This document shows positions 30,558-40,279 of a DNA stretch of 64,000 bases, one piece after another; within the stretch, counting starts at the first letter, position 1, and the number at the start of each line of letters is the position of its first letter. The notes under the pieces were generated by a model, which did not search any database, was not told the origin of the DNA, and saw nothing but the letters and a program-made list of their open reading frames with translations. Origin of the DNA: Gammaproteobacteria bacterium. GTDB lineage: Bacteria > Pseudomonadota > Gammaproteobacteria > Steroidobacterales > JABDLF01. The position numbers were made by a program, and so were the translations under genes. The stretch covers positions 130,186 to 194,185 of the forward strand of contig JABDLF010000002.1 of NCBI GenBank assembly GCA_013003115.1, written 5' to 3'.

Positions 30558-32966
30558 TCAGGGCGCCGGGACGAGGCGAAGCTGATATCGCGGGGGGCCC
30601 GGCAGAAATGACAGCGGCTCGCCTTTCGCCCATGAATTATGCTGCGAGCCATAGTATGGCGACAGAGGGTGGCCACTCTGACCGCCCGGCATGTGCAGGT
30701 ATCCCTCCTCTTCGCGACCCGGCGAAACACCGAGCCGCTGAGAAGCACCAAAGCCTGGCGCCTGCACACGCGGCATGTTGTTGTCGCCCGGCAATGCCAG
30801 CGCGGGCATGTTGACCAGCTGGCCCAGACCGGGCACAAACTGTGACAGTGGATGCGCTACGCGAACGCGGTTGCGTTCACCCCAGACCCGGTCAGCAAGA
30901 CCGCCGGAATAGCGCTCCTGATAGTAATCAACGGTGTCGTCAACGACATCAAGCATCCAGTCTCGCCAGCTCTCGTAACGCGTCGGCAGCAGGTGGGCAG
31001 GCTGCTGCTCAAGCAGTGTCCAGAGCGCACCTTCCCACTGGCTGCTGTAGATCGAAGTCGACGGCGCAGCTTCACGGGCCTCCGTCGTCAGTTCTTCGAA
31101 AACCTCGTCGAACAAAAAAACGCGCCAGGCGCGCACGAGGCGGAACCCCGCCGAGTCAACGCTTGCCCTCGGGTGCCAGTCGGCGATTGCGGCGCGCAGT
31201 TCGGAGCGCCCGGGTTGGCCCTCGAGTGATTCGTCGTCAAGAAGTTCGAGCAGCAGCTTCTGCCAGCGCTCCAGGAACAATGCCCGGTCATCCAGCTGCA
31301 GCCACAGCATGTCGGCCTCGTTCGCTGATTCCATTGCGGTCAGCGAATCCCGAATCTGGGCCGCACGGGCGCCCAGGTCGTAGCCGCCGTCACCCAGAAA
31401 CCTGAGCCCTTCGGCATCAACGACGCGGGCGTTCGCCGTCCAGATCTGGCCACCGGGCGGGTTGAAGATCCGCGGATACTCCCGAGCCTCGTACCAGCCC
31501 TGCCAGCCGACACCCGGGTCCGCCCATGAGGATGCGTAGCGCGAATCGTAGCCCGCGCGCCGGGGAACACGGCCGAGAATCGTCCAGCCGATGTTGCCCT
31601 TGCGGTCGGCCACCACGAAGTTTTGCGGTGGCGCGCCAATGCCGTTGGCAATCTCGAGGGCGGAAACAACGTCTTTCGCTCCGGCTAAATCAATGATCCC
31701 GGAGTTGACCGCCTCCGGCTCGTGCGCAAGCCATTTGAGCGCAAGCAGCCTGCCCTCGTGATCTTCTCCAATAACAGGCCCCCAGCGAGTCCATTGAAAG
31801 CTCACCGGCTCAGCATCCCCGCCTTTGACCGGAATGCTCTGTTCATACGTCGTAAATGCCTCGTAGCCGTCGCCCACGCGGTAACGAGACGCATCCTCAG
31901 GATCAACCTCGATGATTACGAGGTCCGACCAGTCACCATAGCTATTGGTAAAACCCCAGGCGACGTTCCGGTTGCTCCCGACGATGACGCCAAACGTGCC
32001 GGGCAAAGTAACGCCCGTCACATCAATGGCCGGGACGTCGTCTGCAGAACCGCGAATTACCAGCCTTGCCTGGTACCACACGTTCGGCAGGCCATGCCCA
32101 AGATGCATGTCGTTGGCGAGTATCGCCACGCCGCTTTCTGTGCGGGAACCATGCAGCGCCCAGTTGTTGCTCCCCGGCACCATGTCGTGCCCTTGTTCGC
32201 TGCGATCCGCAACGCTGGCCGTCTTCTCCGGCTGCGCAGGCGGCAGCGTATAAACGTCTGCCCCCGGCACCGGCAGCGGGCTGCGCGCTTCACCCACAAC
32301 CGGGGCGTCCCACGGCGTGCCGTCCTGCGTCAGGAAAGCGAAGTAAGGGGCCGGGTAGACATCGCGCAAGGCCGTCAGCATCCCATCACGGGACGCCAGC
32401 TCATCAGTGAGCTGAAAGAACATTGCATAGACGACCAGCAGCAGGTCTTCGGGCTGCCACTCTCGTGGATGGGCGTTAAGCAGTAAATACTCGAACGGCC
32501 TCGCTCTCAGCTGCGCAAGCCCGGCATTGACGCCCGCGGTGTAGCTTTCAATGAGACGGCGTTCACTCGGCTCCAGTGTCTTAAGGCGTGCGACCGCAAG
32601 ATCACGCAATCGATGCCTGCGGCGCGACTTATCGAGAGGCACAGGCCCTTCACCCAGCAGCTCCGCCAGTTCACCGGCAGCTGCGCGCCGCGCCATGTCC
32701 ATTTGAAAAAAGCGCTCCTGCGCGTGCAGATATCCCAGCGTACGCGCCAGGTCAGACCAGTTTCCGGCGGTAATGCGGGGCCGTCCGTGAAGGTCTCTCT
32801 CGATGCTGACCGGCGCCTTAAGCCCGGCAATGCTGATTTCGCCCTCGATGGCAGGCAAGCTTCCGCGCAGTGCCAGCGACAACGCCACGAAAGCAAGTGA
32901 AAGCACGACGAAAATGGCGATCACAGAAAAGCCGAGGTAGCGCCAGCTGCGTCGGACGAAGCTCAT
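30558..32966 (-). CDS. Penicillin acylase family hydrolase (Ntn hydrolase)
   Basis: Secreted N-terminal-nucleophile amidohydrolase of the penicillin G acylase / acyl-homoserine-lactone acylase family. The 802-residue precursor has a hydrophobic signal-anchor (about 11-34), an alpha-chain region, a spacer, and the autocatalytic cleavage site GSNNWAL, where Ser266 becomes the nucleophile of the beta chain. Substrates of the family include penicillins, AHLs and other N-acyl amides; which applies is unknown. It starts 12 bases after the RND gene, so it is probably the last gene of that operon. The 218-base convergent gap downstream (30340-30557) shows no gene or clear terminator. Confidence 0.88.
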   Translation of the reverse strand: MSFVRRSWRYLGFSVIAIFVVLSLAFVALSLALRGSLPAIEGEISIAGLKAPVSIERDLHGRPRITAGNWSDLARTLGYLHAQERFFQMDMARRAAAGELAELLGEGPVPLDKSRRRHRLRDLAVARLKTLEPSERRLIESYTAGVNAGLAQLRARPFEYLLLNAHPREWQPEDLLLVVYAMFFQLTDELASRDGMLTALRDVYPAPYFAFLTQDGTPWDAPVVGEARSPLPVPGADVYTLPPAQPEKTASVADRSEQGHDMVPGSNNWALHGSRTESGVAILANDMHLGHGLPNVWYQARLVIRGSADDVPAIDVTGVTLPGTFGVIVGSNRNVAWGFTNSYGDWSDLVIIEVDPEDASRYRVGDGYEAFTTYEQSIPVKGGDAEPVSFQWTRWGPVIGEDHEGRLLALKWLAHEPEAVNSGIIDLAGAKDVVSALEIANGIGAPPQNFVVADRKGNIGWTILGRVPRRAGYDSRYASSWADPGVGWQGWYEAREYPRIFNPPGGQIWTANARVVDAEGLRFLGDGGYDLGARAAQIRDSLTAMESANEADMLWLQLDDRALFLERWQKLLLELLDDESLEGQPGRSELRAAIADWHPRASVDSAGFRLVRAWRVFLFDEVFEELTTEAREAAPSTSIYSSQWEGALWTLLEQQPAHLLPTRYESWRDWMLDVVDDTVDYYQERYSGGLADRVWGERNRVRVAHPLSQFVPGLGQLVNMPALALPGDNNMPRVQAPGFGASQRLGVSPGREEEGYLHMPGGQSGHPLSPYYGSQHNSWAKGEPLSFLPGPPRYQLRLVPAP

Positions 32967-32978
32967 GAGACCCTGACG

Positions 32979-35330
32979 TCAGTCGTTGCGGGTGTCGGCG
33001 GGCGCGCTTGTTGACTCAGGGTAGAGCCAGCTTGCGATCGCCGGGAGGAGCAGCAGCGCACCCAGCATATTCACGATGAACATGAAGGTCAGCAGGATAC
33101 CCATATCGGCCTGGAACTTGAGCGGCGAGAAAATCCAGGTGCCTACACCGACGGCGAGTGTAACGCCGGTCACCAGCACGCCGTTACCGGCAATGCGCAG
33201 GGTCTTGAGATACGCGTCCGGCACGTTCATGCCTCGCTTGGTGCGCAGATGGTTGAAGCGCGCGAATATATAAATGCCATAGTCCACGCCGACGCCCACG
33301 CCGAGGGCGACCACGGGCAAGGTCGAGACCTTGAGGCCGATTTCCAACACGGTCATCAGCGCATAGGCGAGCAGCGACACCAGACCTAATGGCAGGACAA
33401 TACAAAGCACCGCCCGGAAGCTTCTGAAAACCGCCCAACAGAGCAGGATAACGGCGGAGAACACGCCAACAAGAATCGGGAACTGCGCTGCCTCCACGTC
33501 CTCGTTGGTGGCCGCCATAACGCCAACGTTGCCGGTCGCCAGCCGGTATTTCACCTTGTCGCCCGGATTTTCAGCGCGGTACGTCTTGACCGCCGCAACG
33601 ATGCGCTCGATCGTCGTGGCCTTGTGGTCGGTCGTAAACATGTGCACCGGCATCACGCTGCAGTCTGCGTTGAGCAGACCACTGCTGGTGGGCACATATG
33701 TCGTGACCTGCACCAGAACCGAGGTGTTACGAGGGATCACCCGCCATTTCAGCGACCCCTCGTTCCAGCCCGCATGCACGAGCTTGCTGACCACCGGCAG
33801 GGAGATCGCGCTCTGCACGCCGGGAATGTTGCTCATGTACCAGGTGAAATCGTCAATTTGCTTCATCACGTCATAGTCGATGCAGCCGTCCTTGGGCGCC
33901 TCTACGATGACTGAAAGAAGGTCCACACCGATGGAAAACCGCTCGGTGATAAGCCGGCTGTCGATGTTGTACTGCGAGTTTGTGCGAAGTTCCGGCACGC
34001 CTGGATGCAAATCACCGATCTTGATGCCGGTGCCCTTCCACAGCCCGAAACCGAGCAATACAAAGGCCACTGCGAGTACAACCGTCGCGTGGCGGCGCTC
34101 CGCCACCCAGTCCAGCGCAATCCAAAGTGGCTCAAAAAACTTCGCCGCGCGCACGAGTCTGAGCTTGTAATCTTCATCGTAATTGACATAGCTGAGCAGC
34201 ACCGGCAACAGCCAGAAATTCGTGAAACCAATCACGATCACGCCGATACTGGCGATAATTGCCATTTCCTGGATCGCCTGGATCTGGATCAACAGGATGG
34301 TAATGAAACCGATGGTGTCACTGGACAGGGCTATGTAGCCCGGCAGCAGCAAGCTGCGGAAGCTCGTCTTTGCGGACTCCAGCCCGTTCTGGCCTTTGAA
34401 CACGGAGGCGCGCGCCATGCTGACCATCTGCACCGCGTGACTGACGCCGATCGCGAAAATAAGAAACGGAACAAGTATTCCCAGCGGGTCGATGCCGAAG
34501 CCGAACGCAAACAGCAGGCCGAGCTGCCAGATCACCGCTACCGTCGCACAGGCAAGCGGAATCAGGGTCAGACGCCACGAGCGCGTGTAGAAGCCAACGA
34601 ACAGCGCGGTGATGATGAAGGCGACGCCAAAAAACATCACCACCATGCGCGCGCCATCGGATATGTCACCGATAGCTTTAGCAAATCCGATTATATGAAC
34701 GTCTACATTTTCATCCTGGAACTTGTTGCGAATCTTGGTTTCAAGTTCTTGCGCCACCATCATGTAATCGAGGGGTTCACCGCTGACAGGGTCTGCCTCC
34801 AGCAGCTCAGCGCTGATGATTGCACCGGAAAAATCGCTGGCTACCAATCGGCCCACGATGCCGGCCTTGAGTACGTTTTTGCGAACCTGCTCAATGCCCT
34901 CGTCGGTGGGCCTGAAGTCTGCGGGCACAACGTTGCCGGCAGAAATACCGTCAGCTGTCACCTCGGTGAAACGCACATTGGGCGTAAACAGGGATGAGAC
35001 GCGCGTCCGGTCAACGCCTGAGATGAAGAACACCTCGTCGGTCGCGAGCTTCAAGGTATTCATGAATTCCGGCGTGTAGATGTTGCCGTCGCGGGCTACC
35101 AGCGCAACGATAACCCTGTTGGCACCGCCAAACTGGTCTCGGTACTCCACGTAGGTCTGCATGTATTCATGATTGACCGGGACGCTTTTGGTAAAGCTGG
35201 TATCAATGCGAAAACCGGACACTACTGAAAAGAGCATTGCTGCGGTGATAATGGCAAACAGCCAGATGATGGCGATGCGATTGCCGAATATCAGCCGCTC
35301 GAGAAAACCTGCAATGTCAATTTTGGCCAT
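32979..35330 (-). CDS. RND superfamily (MMPL-type) transporter
   Basis: Inner-membrane proton-driven exporter with two MMPL halves in 783 residues. Each half has one helix, a large periplasmic loop and about five helices. TM1 is at about 18-38; the paired motifs FAIGVSHAVQM and VGVGVDYGIYI mark equivalent helices in the two halves, the second with the GxxxDY proton-relay pattern. Relatives export lipids, hopanoids or glycolipids, often with a periplasmic partner. It lies 18 bases after the YCF48-like gene and 12 bases before the acylase gene. Substrate unknown. Confidence 0.9.
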   Translation of the reverse strand: MAKIDIAGFLERLIFGNRIAIIWLFAIITAAMLFSVVSGFRIDTSFTKSVPVNHEYMQTYVEYRDQFGGANRVIVALVARDGNIYTPEFMNTLKLATDEVFFISGVDRTRVSSLFTPNVRFTEVTADGISAGNVVPADFRPTDEGIEQVRKNVLKAGIVGRLVASDFSGAIISAELLEADPVSGEPLDYMMVAQELETKIRNKFQDENVDVHIIGFAKAIGDISDGARMVVMFFGVAFIITALFVGFYTRSWRLTLIPLACATVAVIWQLGLLFAFGFGIDPLGILVPFLIFAIGVSHAVQMVSMARASVFKGQNGLESAKTSFRSLLLPGYIALSSDTIGFITILLIQIQAIQEMAIIASIGVIVIGFTNFWLLPVLLSYVNYDEDYKLRLVRAAKFFEPLWIALDWVAERRHATVVLAVAFVLLGFGLWKGTGIKIGDLHPGVPELRTNSQYNIDSRLITERFSIGVDLLSVIVEAPKDGCIDYDVMKQIDDFTWYMSNIPGVQSAISLPVVSKLVHAGWNEGSLKWRVIPRNTSVLVQVTTYVPTSSGLLNADCSVMPVHMFTTDHKATTIERIVAAVKTYRAENPGDKVKYRLATGNVGVMAATNEDVEAAQFPILVGVFSAVILLCWAVFRSFRAVLCIVLPLGLVSLLAYALMTVLEIGLKVSTLPVVALGVGVGVDYGIYIFARFNHLRTKRGMNVPDAYLKTLRIAGNGVLVTGVTLAVGVGTWIFSPLKFQADMGILLTFMFIVNMLGALLLLPAIASWLYPESTSAPADTRND

Positions 35331-35348
35331 GCCTGTTGCTATCCTGCC

Positions 35349-36449
35349 CTAAGGGGCATCGCCGCTGCTTGCTGACTGACCGGGGACAATAGTATTCACC
35401 CCATTTTCGCCGATAAGAATCAGTTCGCCAGAATTGCCGGGCATCAGGGTTGCCAGCGCCTTGCGGTTTTCCTGCTGGAGCAATGAAAAGACCGGTGGGC
35501 CGCCGCTCGTGCTTTCAGCAACAAGCAAGGTACCGCCGAGGCCCACCACTGCGGGAGAGCCGTCGACGATAGCTCCGCCCATGAATATGGCATCGGTGTT
35601 GACATCAATCTGCTGCCAGCTTTGACCACCGTCGGCCGAGTAAAACAGGTTGCCTCTCAGGCCATAAACCAGAAGGCTGTTTTCACCCAGCGGCAACGTC
35701 CCGTAGAACGAGCCTTCGTAGGGGCTTGGCAGTTCCTTCCAGGTTTCACCTACATCATCAGATCTGAAAATGTGACCCGCCTCGGCGGCAAGAAACAGGG
35801 CGCCGTCGGGCGCGGATCGGATATCGTTGAGATGCAGATCGCTGATGGGATCTTCATCATCAAGGAAGTCCATCATGTCTGCGATGCTGACTTCCTTCTC
35901 TTCTTCGTCCGTCTCGTCTGCAGCCTCGTCGTCGCCCACGACTTCGAAAAACCTGTCTTCCCAGGTCTCACCGCCGTCGAAAGTCTCGAGGAAATATCCG
36001 TAGGCGCCGATCACAATGCCGTGCGAAGAGTCCTCAAACCAGACGTCAAGCAGAGGCCGCTCCTCGTCGGGCGCAAAATGCACACGAGTCCAGGTGGCAC
36101 CGCCGTCACTGGTCTTGATGATGACGGCGTCGTGGCCAACAGCCCAGCCGTTTTCCCGGTCGCTGAAGAATACGCCCGTCAGCGTTGCCCGGGTCGGTAC
36201 TCTCACTTGTTCCCAGGTATTGCCCATATCTTCGCTCAGGAGGACATGGCCACGCTCACCTACAACAACCATCAGGTCATCGATAAGTGTGCCATCAAGC
36301 AAAAGGGTCTGCGGAGCAAGAGGGGCAATGATGGACCATTGCAAATCGTCTGGCGCATCTTCTGCCAGCGAGTCATTCACAAGCCCGAGCGGCATCACCA
36401 AAACGCTCAGGCAACACCATGTTCTCAGCCAGCTCAGACTCAATAACAT
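35349..36449 (-). CDS. YCF48-like beta-propeller protein, exported
   Basis: Predicted periplasmic propeller of the photosystem II assembly-factor YCF48 / Asp-box family. A signal peptide covers about 1-29. Propeller repeats each end in a G-x-(T/S)-W turn: MGNTWEQV, GGATWTRV, GGETWEDR, VGETWKEL and GGQSWQQI, at intervals of about 40-45 residues. One blade carries an acidic insertion (about 171-204, over half Asp/Glu). Such proteins are scaffolds; a role in assembling or gating the adjacent RND pump is inferred from position only. Confidence 0.85.
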   Translation of the reverse strand: MLLSLSWLRTWCCLSVLVMPLGLVNDSLAEDAPDDLQWSIIAPLAPQTLLLDGTLIDDLMVVVGERGHVLLSEDMGNTWEQVRVPTRATLTGVFFSDRENGWAVGHDAVIIKTSDGGATWTRVHFAPDEERPLLDVWFEDSSHGIVIGAYGYFLETFDGGETWEDRFFEVVGDDEAADETDEEEKEVSIADMMDFLDDEDPISDLHLNDIRSAPDGALFLAAEAGHIFRSDDVGETWKELPSPYEGSFYGTLPLGENSLLVYGLRGNLFYSADGGQSWQQIDVNTDAIFMGGAIVDGSPAVVGLGGTLLVAESTSGGPPVFSLLQQENRKALATLMPGNSGELILIGENGVNTIVPGQSASSGDAP

Positions 36450-36492
36450 GCACGGTCCCCAGTGCTCGCCGACTGCCGTATCGGCAAAGAGA

Positions 36493-36519
36493 CCGCCGGG
36501 CCTATGCGCAGCCCGGCAG
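36493..36519 (-). terminator. Hairpin between DUF1329 and YCF48-like genes (possible partial terminator)
   Basis: On the minus strand, 9-base arms CTGCCGGGC and GCCCGGCGG (one T-G mismatch) enclose a 9-base loop, followed only by TCTCTTT. It lies 15 bases after the DUF1329 stop in an 84-base gap. It could lower read-through or stabilise the upstream mRNA; it is not a strong intrinsic terminator. Confidence 0.4.
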
Positions 36520-36533
36520 TCGCATCATTATTT

Positions 36534-37913
36534 TTAGCGCGTCCCGGCCCGTCGCAGGGCTGCAGGCGTAAAGTCAGACAACGTCAGTGGCGGACTGAAA
36601 TCGTAGGTAAACGATTCTTCGTTGTTAAGGCCAAGCGCCAGATAGCGCCCTGACTGCAGGTCCGTCGTCACTTCCAGCGTTGTCCAGTAGTTGGGCTCAT
36701 CGTAGTAATTGATTCCGAAGCCTTCCTGTACACGCCACAGCTCGTCGCGATTGTCATAGCAGTCCACCGCTACAATCTGCCAGCTGTCTTCGTCGATGTA
36801 GAACGTCCTGCGCTTGTAAATATGGCGCGTGCCGTCCTTCAGCGTCGCATCTACGACCCATACACGGTGCAGCTCATAGCGCAGCAGCTCAGGATTGACG
36901 TGCAGCGGCGCAAGAACCTGGTCGTACTTGACCTTGTCGCTGTGCAGCTTGTAGTTGTTGTACGGGACGTACATTTCTTTCTTGCCGACCAGCTTCCAGT
37001 CATAGCGCTCGGGGCTACCGTTGTACATGTCAAACTGATCGCTGGTTGCCAGACCGTCGGAACCGTCGCGCGGGTTATCGAAGGCGACGTTCGGCGCCCT
37101 CCTCACCCGACGCTGGCCCGGGTTGTACAGCCACGCCTTGCGAATTTCCTTTTCCTGGTCAAGAGTCTCATGCACCAGCAGAATCTGTCCGGCAAGACGG
37201 GCCGGCGCAGTGATTTTCTGTCGGAAATAAACAATGACGTTGTTCAGCGCCTCTTCCGTCATGCCGGGCTCAAAGTACGCACCCTTGAACTCGTCTTCGA
37301 ACTTCACCAGCGTATAGCTGCCGTCACGCGTCACCGCCGCCTGGCCGATGTTGCGAGCAGCGTTTACGGTGCGATAACGCAGTATGTGGTTCCAGATTGC
37401 TTCCAGACCATTCGCCGGGATGGGGAACGGCACGCCGCTGATTGTCCCAGTAACCGCATTGCCGCTGGGCTTGAGCTCAGCCGTTGCTGCGGCAGCGCGC
37501 GTCGCCTCGTAAATACGTTCCGGAAACGCAGCGGAGCGGCGGGTCTGATATACGTTCATAGAATACGAATCGTAGGCGGAGAGCATCGCCTTATGGCCCT
37601 CAGTCAGCTTGTCCGCGTACTGGGCCATATTGCCCTTGTCGACCTTGAACTGAACCTGATCGGCTGCAAACGGATCGGGATGGTGCCCGCCCGTCTTGAA
37701 GTCGGGGAATCCAGCGTCTGCGGCCGACTTAATTCCGCCCGTCCAGGCCGGGATCGTTGCGTCCGCGTTGCCGGCACGTTCGGCTCCCATGGGCGTGAGA
37801 TCGGTGCCGAGACGAGCCAGCTGATCGGGGGGCAGCTTCGCCACAGCCGGGCTGCTCATTGCCAGCGTTAACAGCGTGGCGGCAAGTAAATGTTTTGCAT
37901 CTCGATGCATCAT
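36534..37913 (-). CDS. DUF1329 family periplasmic protein
   Basis: Exported protein of 459 residues with a signal peptide (cleavage likely after AVA, about residue 25) and the family's hallmark N-terminus LTPMGAERAGNADATIPAWTGG. DUF1329 proteins are reported to resemble the LolA/LolB lipoprotein-carrier fold, which suggests handling of a hydrophobic ligand; function is not established. Nearly always found next to a DUF1302 gene, as here (15-base gap). Confidence 0.9.
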   Translation of the reverse strand: MMHRDAKHLLAATLLTLAMSSPAVAKLPPDQLARLGTDLTPMGAERAGNADATIPAWTGGIKSAADAGFPDFKTGGHHPDPFAADQVQFKVDKGNMAQYADKLTEGHKAMLSAYDSYSMNVYQTRRSAAFPERIYEATRAAAATAELKPSGNAVTGTISGVPFPIPANGLEAIWNHILRYRTVNAARNIGQAAVTRDGSYTLVKFEDEFKGAYFEPGMTEEALNNVIVYFRQKITAPARLAGQILLVHETLDQEKEIRKAWLYNPGQRRVRRAPNVAFDNPRDGSDGLATSDQFDMYNGSPERYDWKLVGKKEMYVPYNNYKLHSDKVKYDQVLAPLHVNPELLRYELHRVWVVDATLKDGTRHIYKRRTFYIDEDSWQIVAVDCYDNRDELWRVQEGFGINYYDEPNYWTTLEVTTDLQSGRYLALGLNNEESFTYDFSPPLTLSDFTPAALRRAGTR

Positions 37914-37928
37914 GCAATCTCCTTAAAA

Positions 37929-39950
37929 CTAGAACGCGTACTTAACGACGAGCGAAATAAAATCTCGATCGTTCACCAAGTTATACCGCTCAGCCCCGAA
38001 AAAGTTCGTAAACTTAAGTTGAGCTTCCCACGCAGACTGGTAAGTAGCGGTCAAACCCAGCGTGTACGCCTTGCGGTCTTCCAGAAAGTTTCCGCCTGGC
38101 CCGGGAGAAACACCCGACACGTCATGATTCCATGCAATGCTCGGTGCCAGGTTTATGCCTTTGTAAACGCTGTTGTAGCGCAGCGCACCAACAAGACGAT
38201 AACCCCATGAGAAGTCGTCGGCGAAATGACTGGCGTCTTCGATAACGCCAACGGCCGTTGGTGAGTGCACGGTTCCGGTGGCCGCTAGGTCAGCGTTGCC
38301 ACTGATGAACGTACCCGGGCCATCAAAGCGCAGCACGTCCTTTGAGGGCATATCGTGTACCCAGTTGAAGCCAACTTCACCCAGAATAACCAGCTGGTCG
38401 GCCCCAAACCGGCGCGGGTAAATTTGCGTGGCCGTAAACTGCATCTGGCTCACATCCAGCCGTCGATAACCCTGGATATTCTCCTCGACATCAAAGTCAC
38501 CGAGCTGCCCGAATGTGCCGAATACGGTTCGGCCGAAATCATCCAGGGGCGCGAGGGCTGCAAACAAAACCTCCAGGTCATCCACCTGCAGGGGCACGTC
38601 CTGGCGGAATGAGTACTCGCCTTGTAACGCCGTATCACCGATGGTGGTGTTGAAGCTCACGCCGTATAGCTTGATATCTTCCGGGTACTCCGTGTAGTAG
38701 CCCGAGCCTTCGGCCAGGGAGTCGGTCACGAAATTCGGTACGTCTGCGGCGCCTATGGCACCGGCTAGCAGCGCGTCTACGATAAATGTCGCGGTTGCGG
38801 TCAGCTCGGCCGTCACCGCAGCGTCAACGCTGCCGCCCTTACCAATAATCTCGCCCTGGCCGCGCGCGACCGCCGCAGCAATCGCCGCGTCGCGGTCACC
38901 GGCCGGCACGCCCAACGGTATGCAGCCGCCGGACAGACAGGTCGCGCCTGTCCCAACCGCCCAGGCGTTGCCGTAGCCCTGAAAGTCGGTGGTGCGACCG
39001 CTCGCGATGGGCAGGCGGCTGTGATAGTTCACGAAGTAGAAGCCCAGGTCGGTGCCGCCGAAGATCTCGGAGTAATAGCGGAAATTGATGCCGAATTGGC
39101 CCTGGTCATCCGGACGCGGGGTCGTTTGACGACGAACGTCAAGAAAATTGCCTTCGGGTACGCCACCAAAGCCGAGCATCACAAATTCGGCGCCCGGGCC
39201 GCCTATGTCCGAGCCGCTGAAATATGTGCCGGTCGGATCAGGGATCGTGGGCTCCCAGCGCAGCTGATAGAAAGCTTCCATGCTCAGCGCATCGGTAAGC
39301 CCGATGTTGCCCGAAATCATGGGAACAGGGATGAGGGCCTCACGGAGTTCGCCGCCAGGTGTACGAATAGCACTAACGTCGATGGGGTTGATCGTGTTGA
39401 TGCTGTTCTGGATAAAGGTGCTTTCGCCCCAGCTCAGCACCTGCTGGCCGGCGCGTATTTCAGCCGGCATATCGGAGACGTCAAAATTTATCCAGGTGTA
39501 GGCATCGAGCAAACGGATGTCCGAACCGACCCTGTCAAGCGCCTGCTGAGAAAGCGGTGTCCTGTCACGAGGGCCGCCGTTTTCGTTTTCGGTGTCGTAA
39601 AAATAGGTACCGCGAACGAACGCGCCGATATTTTCATAGACCATCTCGACTTCGCTGACGACCTTGAAAATATTGCTGATGGTGCCCGTGTCGTAGTTGA
39701 GGTTACCGTCGTCAGCGTTAACACCAAAAGCTGTGCCGCCGTTGGCGATACCGATGATCGCCGGGTCTCTGCTTTCGACCCGCCAGGCGTTGCCCCAGGA
39801 CAAGGTGGTGTCCCAGCTTCCGGTAATGGTGCCGTCCTTGAATTCGAACTGGATGGCCTGAGCCGGCGTGGCCAGCAACATACTGACGAGGAATCCTGCA
39901 CCGAGTGTACGCAGCAAGTGAACACGCCCGGAAGCCGGCTTGTTATTCAT
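37929..39950 (-). CDS. DUF1302 family predicted outer-membrane protein
   Basis: Predicted beta-barrel protein of 673 residues. I start at the ATG preceded by GGAGG at 6 bases, giving MNNKPASGRVHLLRTLGAG and a signal peptide cleaved after AQA (about residue 32); a start eight codons earlier is possible. The mature N-terminus IQFEFKDGTITGSWDTTLSWGNAWRVESRD is typical. The chain ends VVKYAF, with a terminal phenylalanine as expected for BAM-assembled barrels. It is the first gene of the five-gene envelope set. Confidence 0.9.
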   Translation of the reverse strand: MNNKPASGRVHLLRTLGAGFLVSMLLATPAQAIQFEFKDGTITGSWDTTLSWGNAWRVESRDPAIIGIANGGTAFGVNADDGNLNYDTGTISNIFKVVSEVEMVYENIGAFVRGTYFYDTENENGGPRDRTPLSQQALDRVGSDIRLLDAYTWINFDVSDMPAEIRAGQQVLSWGESTFIQNSINTINPIDVSAIRTPGGELREALIPVPMISGNIGLTDALSMEAFYQLRWEPTIPDPTGTYFSGSDIGGPGAEFVMLGFGGVPEGNFLDVRRQTTPRPDDQGQFGINFRYYSEIFGGTDLGFYFVNYHSRLPIASGRTTDFQGYGNAWAVGTGATCLSGGCIPLGVPAGDRDAAIAAAVARGQGEIIGKGGSVDAAVTAELTATATFIVDALLAGAIGAADVPNFVTDSLAEGSGYYTEYPEDIKLYGVSFNTTIGDTALQGEYSFRQDVPLQVDDLEVLFAALAPLDDFGRTVFGTFGQLGDFDVEENIQGYRRLDVSQMQFTATQIYPRRFGADQLVILGEVGFNWVHDMPSKDVLRFDGPGTFISGNADLAATGTVHSPTAVGVIEDASHFADDFSWGYRLVGALRYNSVYKGINLAPSIAWNHDVSGVSPGPGGNFLEDRKAYTLGLTATYQSAWEAQLKFTNFFGAERYNLVNDRDFISLVVKYAF

Positions 39951-40279
39951 AATTTTCCTCCAAAGAGATCGCACGAATCCTGCAGGCTTGTTTAGATCTG
40001 ATTATGCCTGACCAGTCGGACCCGGGAAACGCGGGAATCGATGACCGCGTAACACAGTTATAAGTCGTGCCAGCGCACGGCCCCCCGGGCATTGCTGTAC
40101 TAAGCCCTGCGAAGCGAATATACACGGGTTTTTTAGAAAAAGAATTGTGCACTGCACACAAACTCGCTGGAGCGTAGTTTCTAAGCAACAATCGGGCTCG
40201 AAGCGTTATTCTGCCTTGGCTTCCGGGTGTGTCGAAGTCACTCGTTGTTGCACCGCTCCGGGCGCCCCCAACCCTTTAA
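39951..40279. promoter_or_regulatory. 329-base gap upstream of the DUF1302 gene, with an inverted repeat
   Basis: No gene is seen. A perfect 6-bp inverted repeat, TGTGCA-C-TGCACA, sits at 40146-40158. On the minus strand a TATATT lies just downstream of it (around 40116-40121) and could be a -10, but the -35 match is weak. The repeat could be an operator for the DUF1302 operon; no strong terminator for pyk is visible. Confidence 0.35.

Noticed and set aside
36822-37871. Long plus-strand frame (349 codons) opposite the DUF1329 gene
   Set aside because: Antisense frame in GC-rich coding DNA; the opposite strand encodes a clear family member with a signal peptide.
40035-40075. Sigma-54-like TGGCACG upstream of DUF1302
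   Set aside because: The -24 half resembles the consensus but no TTGC element follows at the required spacing.
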